Origin: Cynocephalus volans
Taxonomy: Eukaryota; Chordata; Mammalia; Dermoptera; Cynocephalidae
Assembly: GCF_027409185.1 (NCBI RefSeq)
Contig: NC_084462.1
Location: 992,001 to 1,056,000 of the forward strand
Reading direction: 5' to 3'
DNA: 64,000 nucleotides
The translations under genes were made by a program, and so were the position numbers. The first letter of the stretch is position 1, and each line of letters opens with the position of its first letter. Under the pieces are notes generated by a model. That model saw only the letters and a list, made by a program, of their open reading frames with translations, had not been told where the DNA came from and ran no database searches. This document shows positions 1 to 9,833 of the stretch, one piece after another.

Positions 1-321
1 AGGCCTCTGGCCAGAGCTGACTGATGTGCCCTGGACAAAGCCTAATGAAATGCTGTTCACTGATGGAAGCAGTTTCATCTCTAATGGAATCAGGTATGCC
101 AGGACAGCCATGGTAACTTTAGATCGGGTCATTTGGGCTCAAGCCTTAAGCCAAAGAACATCTGCTCAAAAGGCTGAACTTATAGCCCTAACACAGACTT
201 TAAAGCATGGAAAAGATAAAACTGTTAACATATATACTGACAACAGATATGCTTTTGCTACTGCCCATATTCATGGGGCCTTATACAAACAAAAAGACAA
301 TTGACATCAGAAAATAAATAA

Positions 322-322
322 C

Positions 323-384
<62 letters not shown>
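322..384 (+). repeat. (GATA)n microsatellite
   Basis: About 15 uninterrupted GATA units, located inside the retroviral RNase H reading frame. Confidence 0.97.
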
Positions 385-387
<3 letters not shown>

Positions 388-538
388 AAGCAAAAATACT
401 AGCCCTCCTTGAGGCCATATGGTATCCAAAAAGAGTGGCCATCATACATTGTCCAGGGCACCAGAAAGATAACTCATTTGAGACCCAAGGCAATGCTGCT
501 ACTGATTTGACTGCCAAAGAGAACACATTAAAACCAGT

Positions 539-974
539 GGGGCCATTTGACTCTTTAATAGTCGCTCTTCATATCTGGTAACAATGTCTTTTGTTATTTT
601 GTCAAGATCTTGGATGTAATAATATTTTTTTAAAGTTCAGTTAATTTTGTGGATCCATGATCTATTCCTTAATGTATCTGTTTAATCAGCAATCTGCCTA
701 GATCCTATGGCAAATAAATCCTGTGGTCTGGAAGAATTTTCTAATTCATGGATTGAGGTACTGGAGCGACTATTAAAGAGTCAAATGGCCCCATGAATTA
801 GAAAATTCTTCCAGACCACAGGATTTATTTGCCATAGGATCTAGGCAGATTGCTGATTAAACAGATACATTAAGGAACAGATCATGGATCCACAAAATTA
901 ACTGAACTTTAAAAAAATATTATTACATCCAAGATCTTGACAAAATAACAAAAGACATTGTTACCAGATATGAA
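539..974. repeat. Fold-back inverted repeat inside the provirus
   Basis: Two interlocked inverted pairs. 568-751 is the reverse complement of 791-974 (184 bp, one mismatch noticed, in the ATTCC/GTTCC comparison). 539-567 is the reverse complement of 764-792 (29 bp, identical). A 12-nt spacer lies at 752-763. The copy at 793-974 is in sense with the surrounding pol. Confidence 0.93.
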
Positions 975-1683
975 ATTTGTTCACAAGTAAGTCCAGGGCC
1001 AAAATCAAGGTGCCCATTGGAACCAGAACACAAGGAACGAACCCTGGCGAACACTGGGAAATTGACATCACCGAGGTAAAACCTGGACAACATGGGTATC
1101 GCTACCTTTCGGTGTTCACAGACACCTTTTCTAGATGGGTAGAAGCCTTTCCTACCAAAACTGAAACTGCTCAGATAACACTAAAAAAATTGTTATAAGA
1201 AACTGTCCCCAGATTCGGCCTACCTGTAACCTTGGGGTCTGACAACGGCCTGGCTTACACAGCCCAAATTTCCCAATTGTTAGCTAAAACACTAAAAATA
1301 AATTGGAATTTACATTATATTCATAGGCCACAAAGTTCAGGACAGGTAGAATGAATGAATCAGACTTTAAAAGAAACACTTACTAAATTAAAACTAGAGA
1401 CTGGCGAGAACTGGGTAAGCCTCCTTCCCTTTGCCCTCCTAAGGGCTAAATGTACCCCCTACATACAAGGAATTACACCCTCTCTGTTGCCCTGCCTCAG
1501 AGATGATAAACTTGCTGAAATCACTAACCATAACCTTCTTCAGTCTATGCCAGATTTACCCTTCGGTCAGAGAGGCCTACCCACCAACAAAAGCAATTGG
1601 TCAATTCTGCAAAAGGCCTCCTGGAATTTAAGAAGGGTTACATTGAATCTATCAATTTGGGAAAAATTGACATCTTAATAATA

Positions 1684-2216
1684 TCATCTTCTAGTCCATA
1701 AACATGAAATGTCTCTGAGTTTATTTAGATTGTCTTTAATTTCTATTAGCAGTATTTTGTAGTTTTCAACAGACAAGTCTTGCATTCTTTTGTTAAATTT
1801 GTCCCTAAAAATTTTATTGTCTTCAATGCTATTGTGAATGAAATTGTTAAGTTCATTTTCAGACTGTTCATTGCAAGTACATAGAAGTACAATTGCTTTT
1901 TTCATTTTAATCTCAGGTCCTCAAACTTGCCAAATGTGTTTAGTTCTAGTAGCTCTTTGGCTAGCATACAATGCTGGCCCCATACAATGCTGCATAAAAA
2001 TGAAAGAATGGGCATGCTTGCTTTATTCCTCATTATAGGAAAAGCACCCAGTTTTTCACCATTAAGTATGATGTTAGCTGTGGGCTTTTTGTAGATACAC
2101 TTTATTAGATTGAGAAAGGTCATTTCTATTCCTAGTTTACTGAGAGTTTTTCCAATTAAATAACAATTTTTAAATGTAAAGTGCTTTGATAAAAAAAATT
2201 TACACCAAGTGGTCAA
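1684..2216 (-). mobile_element. L1 ORF2 fragment, antisense
   Basis: Minus-strand frames show L1 reverse-transcriptase sequence ([18 protein letters not shown]) and a downstream ORF2 block (ENYKILLIEIKDNLNKLRDI). The part between them is missing, so the copy has an internal deletion. It interrupts the provirus between pol and env. Confidence 0.85.
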
Positions 2217-2239
2217 TCTGACAATGTTTTAAAAAGTTA

Positions 2240-2640
2240 ATTTTTTCCTTTTTGCTGTGGCCATTGTGTTCTCCACAGAGGCTGAACCTATCTGAATGCA
2301 CAACAGCAGCTGCACCCATATATAATCCACACAATCAGACTAACAAGGTGGATTATATGTGGCTCTAGGGAAACCTGTTGTTTCTATACCAACCATTCAG
2401 GTATTATTAGAGACAGCCTTACATTAGTCAGAAAATACACTAAAGAAAGAAAAGAGTCATATAGTAATAATAAAAATTGGTTTGAAAATCTTTTTTCCTG
2501 GTCACCTTGGTTAATGAACAATCAGTCAAACTCCTTGTTTTAAGTACTAAGTGCAACAAATTAAGTACTGATGAATCAATGATTTGATTCCTTCCTAAAG
2601 AGGAGTTGGGAATGAAATAGAGCTGCCTACACCCTCACAA
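2240..2640 (+). pseudogene. Retroviral env remnant (transmembrane subunit)
   Basis: A broken plus-strand frame near 2475-2520 reads NWFENLFSWSPWLMNN. This resembles the membrane-proximal part of gammaretroviral transmembrane envelope proteins and sits between the pol remnant and an LTR-like segment, where env would be expected. Several stops interrupt it and nothing functional remains. Confidence 0.5.
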
Positions 2641-2649
2641 CATACACTG

Positions 2650-3172
2650 TCTGCTTCTGTAGAATTGCTTACTTAACCTAAGTAACTCCATTTTGCCCAT
2701 CTGACCTGCAGACTACCCCCACTTCAGCATGAGACATCGTTGACCTTTTCATAGAAACAAAAAACAATTGCATAGAAACAGGAGCCATACAGAGTGAATT
2801 ATTACATGGGAACAGGAACCATACACAATGAAAACTTGTATGCTTGATGGCTCCAACGGCTTGTTCTAGGCCTCTGTGACCTAGCTCCCTAGCTTGCTTT
2901 GTGCACCTGGACAAACCCATGTGCCAATGGGATTTAGTTTTTGCCTTTAAAAACCCTACAAGACCAAGCCTGATGCCGCTCTTCCTTGGTTGCACCTTGG
3001 GAGATGGACGCTGGCCAGCTGGAGGGGATCAACTGCCCTTTCTTCGTGAGTGGCGTGTGGGAGGGTGCCTCACCCTGACGTGGCAGGGTGGATTTTCACA
3101 TCATTTCACAATGAGAGTGCTATGGTATAATCTTGTTTACCCAATAACTTTATCATTATTTTAGCATCACAT
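2650..3172 (+). mobile_element. Putative 3' LTR of the provirus
   Basis: A 0.5-kb non-coding segment starts TGTCTGCTTC and ends near GCATCACA, and follows the env-like remnant. It contains a tttaaaaacc TATA-like motif near 2946. Ends are approximate and the partner LTR is outside the window. Confidence 0.5.
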
Positions 3173-3239
3173 TTCTTTTTGTTTTGTGAAAACCTAAGTT
3201 AATGTGAAATCCTGAGTAGTGAATACAAGGAGATCTTGG

Positions 3240-3965
3240 AACCCAACATAGACTTCAATTTCTTTATACTGAAGTAGTATGGTTGCATATTTCATAAGAA
3301 ATAGAATGGGTGTATTTAAGAAGATGGAGGTAACAAATGCTGGTGAGAATGTGGGGAAAGGAGAACTCTTTTACACTGTTGATGGGACTAAATTAGTACA
3401 GATGTTATGGAAAACAGTATGTAGGTTCCTCAAAGAATTACAGATAGTACCACCATATGATCCAGCAATCCCACTACTGGGTATGTATCCAAAGGAATGG
3501 AAATCATCATGTCAAAAGGATACCTGCCCTCCCATGTTCATCACAGCTCTATTTATAATAGCCAAACTATGGAAGCAACCTAAGTGTCCACTGACACACA
3601 ACTGGATAAAGAAAATGTGATATATATTTACCTAGTGGAATAGTACTCAGCCATAAGAAAGAATGAAATTATGCCATTTGCAGCAATATGGATGACTCTG
3701 GAGAAAATTATGTTAAGTGAAATAAGCCAGAAAAAGAAACAAAACTGCATGTTCTCACTCATTACTGGGTGGAAAGAAAGAGAGACAAAGAAAATACATT
3801 GAACAACAATACGTTGAATTTTCAGAAGCAGAGAACAAACCTAAGGATACTAGAGATGGGGCATAAGGGAGGGGGTTTGGGGAGTGATAGGTCAGGTAAA
3901 TGGCATAAAGAAAAATCACTCTTTGTAATAATGAATATGCTAGTAATAAAAAATAAAAGATGGGG
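3240..3965 (+). mobile_element. L1 3' end (ORF2 C-terminus and 3' UTR), 5'-truncated
   Basis: 3279-3620 encodes the typical L1 ORF2 end ([23 protein letters not shown]). It is followed by the ATGTTCTCACTCATT-type 3' region and an A-rich end near 3945. Confidence 0.9.
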
Positions 3966-3969
3966 AATA

Positions 3970-4825
3970 CACTTCCAACTGGAAGAACACCTTGACTTCC
4001 AACAAGTTGTTTGTGCCCATAGAGAATTTTGAAATGCAGAGGCCATTAAAGCTCTCAAATAGAAGCAATTCATATCTTAGCAAGAAAATGGCTTCAAAGT
4101 AAAAAGTTCAGTTCATTGATTGAGTTGCAAATTCTTTATTTAATTATAAACTTATTTTGAATATCTTATTTATTTGAATGTGTAATAGATCAGTGTGTTT
4201 AAAACATTTGAATGATTAAGGCAAATCTTAAGTTCTTCCTCCATCCCTGACTTAGTTTAGCCTGTTCCCAAATCCTGGGCACCCAGAGTGTTACCAATCT
4301 CAGGTCTGGCTGCCCGCCCCCTGGAGAAGGAAAGAAAAAAAAGACACAGACACTTAGAAAAGCAGATGTATTCAGCTGAAGGAGAGGGTAGGCTATCCCA
4401 CCTCAAAGATTTAGATTTACTGAGGGGTTTTTAAAGGAAGGGTTGAGGAAATGGAATATGGAAGGTGAAAAGCAAGAGAGAAGGAGATGTGAGTTACCAG
4501 GGGTCCATTAGTATGGGTCAGGTAAAGGGTCTTGCCAAGGCCTCGTCTGGTTTCTGTTCTCATCTTTGCTGTTATCTCAGGACCCTGCAAGATTTTGATT
4601 CATGCCAGTGTACTTGGCTAGTGTCCAAGGTCATCTTCCAGTCACTTGGCCTTGATCATTTCTCAAAACTCTACAAGTCCCAAAAAAGAACTGTTAGCTT
4701 TGCAAAGTACTAATTAGCTTCTCAGCCTTGTTTTCCTACTTAGCGAGCAAGATAAGAAATTCAGGGGATGGGAAGAAAGAGTGGAGGGGAAAAAACTGTC
4801 CTTTTAAAAATCCTCCTCCCCTCAA
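3970..4825. other. Unassigned intergenic sequence
   Basis: No gene was recognised. 4275-4790 has an LTR-like feel (purine-rich body after a CTGCCCGCCCC block) but no clear ends, so it is left unclassified. Confidence 0.4.
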
Positions 4826-4829
4826 CAGC

Positions 4830-5165
4830 CCAGGCAGTTTTAGGTCCCAACATGTCTTCTGTCCTGCTCACTCCAACAAGAGGTAACCACTTTTATAGAT
4901 CCCTGCATATCTTTCCAGGGTTTCTTATTTTCCCTATATATCATGAAAATGAGGTCATTATATACCCTTCTGCAGCTTGCTTTTTATCGCTTCACCTTAA
5001 ATCATGGGTTTTTTCCATATAACTGCATAAAAATCTTCAGCCTTTCTTTTCTACTGCTACATAGTATTGTGTGGATGAAGCTTAAAATATTTAACCATCT
5101 CCTAGAGAGGGAAATTTGGATTAATACACATAGTTCACTATACCAAACAATGCTGTGATGAATAT
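4830..5165 (-). mobile_element. L1M-type 3' end, antisense
   Basis: Matches the reverse complement of old L1 3' sequence: the GCTACATAGTATTGTGTGGA block followed by a CAAACAATGCTG block. Confidence 0.65.
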
Positions 5166-5307
5166 AACATTAAGCTCATAGATACACATATGTAAATTTA
5201 AAAGGCTTAAAAATCTTTAAAAATAAAATTATGAAAGAACTCTTCAAGCAAAAAAAGCACCAACACGTTACCATCTCTACTTCTCCTTTAAAGATGAAAT
5301 AATTTCA

Positions 5308-5419
5308 GGGCCGGCCCATGGTTCACTTGGGAGAGCGTGGTGCTGACAACACCAAGTCAAGGGTTAAGATCCCCTTACCAGTTCTCTTTTAAAATAAATA
5401 AATTAATAATAAATAAATG
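5308..5419 (+). mobile_element. CYN-like SINE, chimeric monomer
   Basis: Starts gggccggccc (dimer head) but continues with the second-monomer tail gggttaagatcccctta. Flanked by a 16-bp duplication, agatgaaataatttca, at 5292-5307 and 5421-5436. Confidence 0.88.
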
Positions 5420-5502
5420 AAGATGAAATAATTTCAACTCTACCAAACATATGCCACAGTGTAGAAAAAGATACAGGAAGGAAACCACATCAAGTGAACA
5501 TA

Positions 5503-5632
5503 GGGGTAACCGGTTAGCTCCGTTGGTTACAGCGTGGTGTTATAACATCAAGGTCAAGGATTTGGATCTCCATACCAGCATGCTGCCAAAAAAAAAAGAA
5601 AAGAAAAGAAAAAGAAAAAGAAAGAAAAAGAT
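5503..5632 (+). mobile_element. CYN-like SINE, tRNA-Ile monomer
   Basis: A tRNA-like body with an A box (ggttagctccgttggtta) and a degenerate B box (ggatttggatctc), ending in an A-rich (GAAA)n tail. Confidence 0.8.
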
Positions 5633-5920
5633 AAATGTAACATCAATTCCACACATGACACAGACTATACAAAATAATACTACAGAATCAGTCCACTTAT
5701 AAGGATTGAGCTAAAGTATTAAATAAAATATTACAGAGTAGAATTTGACAGCACATTAAATGCATAATTCATTATGATCAAGTGGCGCTTATTCATAGAA
5801 TGCAAAGGAGGCCCAGTACTAGAAAATCTATTCATGTCATCTATCATATTAATATAAAGAAAAAATTATCCGATCAAATTCATAATTGTAGAATAGCCAT
5901 TTGGCAAAATTCAGCACGGC

Positions 5921-6104
5921 TTTTGTTTTGTTTTGTTTCGTTTCTGGTTTTTTTGACCTGTAAGGGGATCCCAACCCTTGGCATGGTGTGGTCCGCACCA
6001 TGCTCAGCCAGCAAGCGCACCGGCCCTCCCTATATAGGATCCAAACCTGTGACCTTGGCGCTCCCAGCACCGCACTCTCCTGAGTGAGCCATGGGGCCAG
6101 CCCA
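5921..6104 (-). mobile_element. CYN-like SINE, dimer
   Basis: Reverse complement of the two-monomer consensus, with the T-rich tail on the left and the gggctggcccc head at 6103-6093. Confidence 0.85.
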
Positions 6105-6109
6105 CTGCC

Positions 6110-6940
6110 TTTGTTTTTTAAATACTCAAAAGGAGAATTGAAAGCAGAAAGAAAAAAATAAAACAAAATAATTTTTTTAAAGGTGAATTGATATTTAGAT
6201 TGAGGGAAGAAATCAAATAATTACAACTTAAAAAATTTAAAAATACCAAAATCATCACAAAATCAAGGAAAATAATATGTCTTTAGTTAGGAACTACCTG
6301 AAAGATTTCTAGACTTCTTTCTTCAGTTTTGGCTGCATACTCTCTGAGTACTTCTAGTTTATAATATCCTTTGGAGAAAATACATGTAATTCAGCTTTTT
6401 CTAGCATTGTCACATGATTATTTTTTTAATTATTGATAAGAAAGTATTAAGTTCATGATTCATTGTTGACAATGTAATGTAAATGTTTAGCTTTGTTCTT
6501 ACATTGAGGGAAATTGCCATTAAATTTCTTTTAATTAAAAAGTATTAGATTTTATGGTATTCTAACATTTTGGGATGAATGACTCATCCTACGCTATTGA
6601 AGTTGACCACAGTCATTAAACAGTTAGTCGTCTGACATCACTTTTGGAACAGGATGTTTTATCTCTTCTTCATCACCATCAGGCTTTCTTTACCATTCAC
6701 AAGGAAATTTACATCAACTATGTTCAAATGATGTCATTCTCTTCATTTATTGAATTATCAAAATAACTCTCTATTCATTGCTTTTTATCTTTTCTCTTAA
6801 AATAATTACTGATTGGTGTGACATAAAGTATTTTTGTTATAATTTACTTCTCAGTGGAGACAAAAATCTACTTTACTTTACTGTTCATCTTTATTGCTTT
6901 TATTTCATATGCCTTTAAATGTTTAAATTTCTTTCCATTT
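6110..6940. other. AT-rich intergenic DNA, nothing recognised
   Basis: No reading frame, RNA gene or transposon family could be assigned with confidence. Confidence 0.4.
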
Positions 6941-6943
6941 TTT

Positions 6944-7165
6944 ATTATTTTATTTTATTTTATTTTATTTTATTTTATTTTATTTTATTTTATTTTATTT
7001 TATTTTATTTTATTTTATTTATTTTATTTTATTTTATTTTATTTTATTTTATTTTATTTTATTTTATTTTATTTTATTTTATTTTATTTTATTTATTTTA
7101 TTTTATTTTATTTTATTTTATTTTATTTTATTTTATTTTATTTTATTTTATTTTATTTTATTTTA
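6944..7165. repeat. (TTTTA)n pentanucleotide array
   Basis: About 220 bp of TTTTA units with two short phase slips (TTTATTTA at about 7018 and 7091). It abuts the 3' end of the minus-strand SINE at 7166, so it is an expanded SINE tail. Confidence 0.95.
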
Positions 7166-7248
7166 AAAGATGACCGGTGAGGGGGTCTTAACCCTTGACT
7201 TGGTGTTGGCACCACCATGTTCTCTCAAGTGAGCCAGGGGCCGGCCAC
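7166..7248 (-). mobile_element. CYN-like SINE, chimeric monomer
   Basis: On the minus strand it has the ggccggcccctggctcact head and the gggttaagacccc tail of the second monomer, a head-tail fusion like the copy at 5308. Confidence 0.8.
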
Positions 7249-7492
7249 ATCTTTCTATTTTTTTAAACAAAAAATTTAAAGATGACAACAGAAAGGATTT
7301 TTAAATATGTACAACCAAATGAGGACCTAGTATTTTCTCCTTGTTTTATCAAAATGTCCCAAAACATCATTACAAGTTTCAGATGAAATGTCATATTTAG
7401 ACCTCATCAACTTTTTGAATTATCTTTTTTGTGTCTTGTTTATTTTTTAGTTTCTAGTTTCTCTTCCAAGTTTTTAAAAATATAGTCTAGAA

Positions 7493-7545
7493 GGGCTGAC
7501 CAGTTAGCTCAGCTGGATAGAGTACAGTGTCTGCATCTGTCTGAA
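7493..7545 (+). mobile_element. CYN-like SINE fragment
   Basis: gaccagttagctcagctgg preserves a tRNA-Ile A box; the rest has decayed. Confidence 0.5.
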
Positions 7546-7814
7546 TCAGGTCACATCTCAGGCACTAAATAGAGGAGATTGCGTAAATTACACTATGGGG
7601 GTGCAGTCTAATCCAGAATATGGAATAATGTCAAAGCAGATGACCCGGTTCCTTCAAAAAATCAAATGGCAACCAGATGAACTTTGGACTTCCCAACCTC
7701 GAAACTATGGTGGAATAGATGGTCCCTAGCATCACTCTCTCCCACAAATCAACCGATTTAAACTATAAAAACATAACATCAAGTGCATATGGAATGGGGA
7801 GAGGTCTCGTGGGT

Positions 7815-8500
7815 GAGGCAGAAGCTCCATGGAGACCACATGCCCTGTGGGGCTACCCTCGCATGATCCGGCAGAGAGGCTTCACCGCCGCTACCCAGCT
7901 CAATTCCCAGCCCAGCCCAGTGCACACAGAGTGGGGAGACGTCCAGCAAGGGAGGCGGAGGCTCCACAGAAACCACACAGCCTGTGGGGCCACCACTGGA
8001 TGATCCAGAAGGTAGGCTTAACCACAGGCACCCGGCTCCATTCCCAACCCAGCCTACTGTGCTCAGAGAAGGGAGGCATACAGTAGGGGAGGCGGGAACT
8101 CCATGGGGACCAGACTGCTGCTGTGCAATCCAGCAGCCCAGCCCAATGCGTACAGAGCACAGAGACATCCAGCAGGGGAGATAGAAGCTCTGTAGAGTCC
8201 ATGCACCCTGTGGGGGGGCCACTGCCATGCAATCCAGCAGCAGGTAGGCTTCACTGCCACCACCTGGCTCCATCCCAAGCCTGGCCTAGTGCGCACAGAG
8301 CAGGGAGATATCCTGCAGGGGAAGGGGAAGCTTTGCAGAGACCACACGCTCTGCAGTGCCTTGGCGCATCCCAGCAGCCTGGGCCAGAGTGCACAGAACA
8401 GGGAGAAGTCCAGGACAGGAGGGGGAAGCTCAGCAGTGACAACACACCCTCTGGTACTGGCCCGTGATCCAGCAGCCCAGCATAGTCCAAGCTGACCAGA
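7815..8500 (+). repeat. Tandem monomers of the L1 5' region
   Basis: Six imperfect units start near 7815, 7952, 8089, 8178, 8321 and 8419 (spacing 137, 137, 89, 143, 98). Each opens with a gaggc(g)gaagctcc-like motif and ends near a cagagcagggagacatccagcagg-like stretch. Confidence 0.75.
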
Positions 8501-8663
8501 GAGGTGGCTCCCCAGAGAGGCCCAAGACCCAAGGCAACCACACACGCAAGGCACTAGTAGCCAACTCAGTAGTCACTGAGGTAGCCATACCAAATTGGCA
8601 ACCACAGCAACATCTTAGTCAGTCAATAGTGTCAAACCTGTGGACTGTGAAACCCCCTGCCAC

Positions 8664-9677
8664 AATGAATAAACATCAATGAAAAGATACCAGAAATACA
8701 AAAAATCAAGAAAGTACACCACCAAAGGATAATAACTCTCAAGCTCTAGATCCTATAGAACAAGAAACCCTTGAAATGACTGACAAGGAAATTAGAGTGA
8801 TGATTCTAAGGAAACCAAATGAGATACAAGAAAACTCAGTTAGACATCATGGTGAAATGAGGAAAAGTATACAGGACCTGAAAAAAAAAAGTACAAGGAA
8901 ATCAATGCCCTGAAAAAAATGTAACAGAACTTGCCGAACTGAAGAAGTTATTCAGTTAAATAAAAAACACAACAGAGAGTTTAACCATCAGGCTTGCAGA
9001 AGTTGAAGAGAGAACCTCTGAACTTGAAGATGGGCTGTTTGAAATAACACAAGAAGACAAAAAAAAAAGAAAAAAGAATCAAAGGCATTGAAGAAAATCT
9101 GAGAGAGATATCAGACAAACTTAAGTGCTTAATTATCTGAGTCATGGGTGTTCCAGAAAGGGAGGAAAAAGGAGATTGCATTGAAAACATATTCAACAAA
9201 ACAGTGGCAGAAAACTTCCCAGGTATAAGAAAAATCACAGATCTTCAGATCCAGGAAACTCAGCGATCTCCAAACGTATTCAATGTAAAAAGGTCTTCTC
9301 CAAGACATGTTATAGTCAAATTGGCAAAACTCAAAGAGAAAGAGAGAATCTTAAAAGCTGCAAGAGAGAAGCGTCAAATCACCTATAAGGGAGCCCCAAT
9401 CAGACTAACATCAGAATTTTCATCACAAACCCTAAAAGCCAGAAAGGAATGGGATAATATATTCAAAATAATAAAAGACAGAGATTGCCAGCCAAGAATA
9501 CTCTACCTGGCAAGGCTATCCTTCCGAAATGAAGGGCAAATAGTATATTTCTCAGACAAACAAAAACTGCGGGAGTTCACCACCACACGACCCCCTTACA
9601 AGAAATTCTCAAGGGAGTTCTGGGTTTGGTTCCTGAAAAGTAACTACCACTGCCATAAAAACCCAAGAAAAATCTAA
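8664..9677 (+). pseudogene. L1 ORF1 remnant
   Basis: The C-terminal half is open (9144-9677, 177 codons). It shows the RNA-binding and C-terminal domain signatures of L1 ORF1p (KRSSPRHVIVKLAKLKEKER, REKRQITYKGAPIRLT, SDKQKLREFTTTRPP). The coiled-coil half upstream is broken by stops and frameshifts. Confidence 0.88.
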
Positions 9678-9833
9678 ACCCACTAGTATAATAAAAATGG
9701 CATTCATGAAGAGAAAACAAACAAACAAAAAGGCTATCTACAACCCAAGGAACCAACAAACACAGAAAACAAACAGCAAATCAGAAAGCAAGGAACAAAA
9801 GACACCTAAGACAACCAAACAATAATCAATAAA

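Larger units (their letters stand above)
1..1680 (+). pseudogene. Endogenous retrovirus pol remnant (RNase H and integrase), gammaretrovirus-like
   Basis: Plus-strand reading frames carry an RNase H signature at 26-304 (LFTDGSS, a TDNRYAF block) continuing after a microsatellite at about 389-540 (CPGHQ). An integrase core follows at 977-1680: [23 protein letters not shown], a SDNG block near 1238 and SSGQVE near 1335-1350. The frame is broken by in-frame stops (1196-1198 and at 1351), a (GATA)n array and a fold-back inversion at 539-974. It is an old, inactive fragment; the upstream part is outside the window. Confidence 0.85.

Noticed and set aside
320-390. CRISPR-like spaced repeats
   Set aside because: Simple tetranucleotide array without spacers, in a eukaryotic genome.
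6854-7180. Open frames rich in Phe, Tyr, Ile and Leu
   Set aside because: They are translations of the (TTTTA)n array, not proteins.
7719-8682. Many overlapping open frames on both strands
   Set aside because: They come from the GC-rich tandem monomers of the L1 5' region, and no frame shows a protein-like signature.
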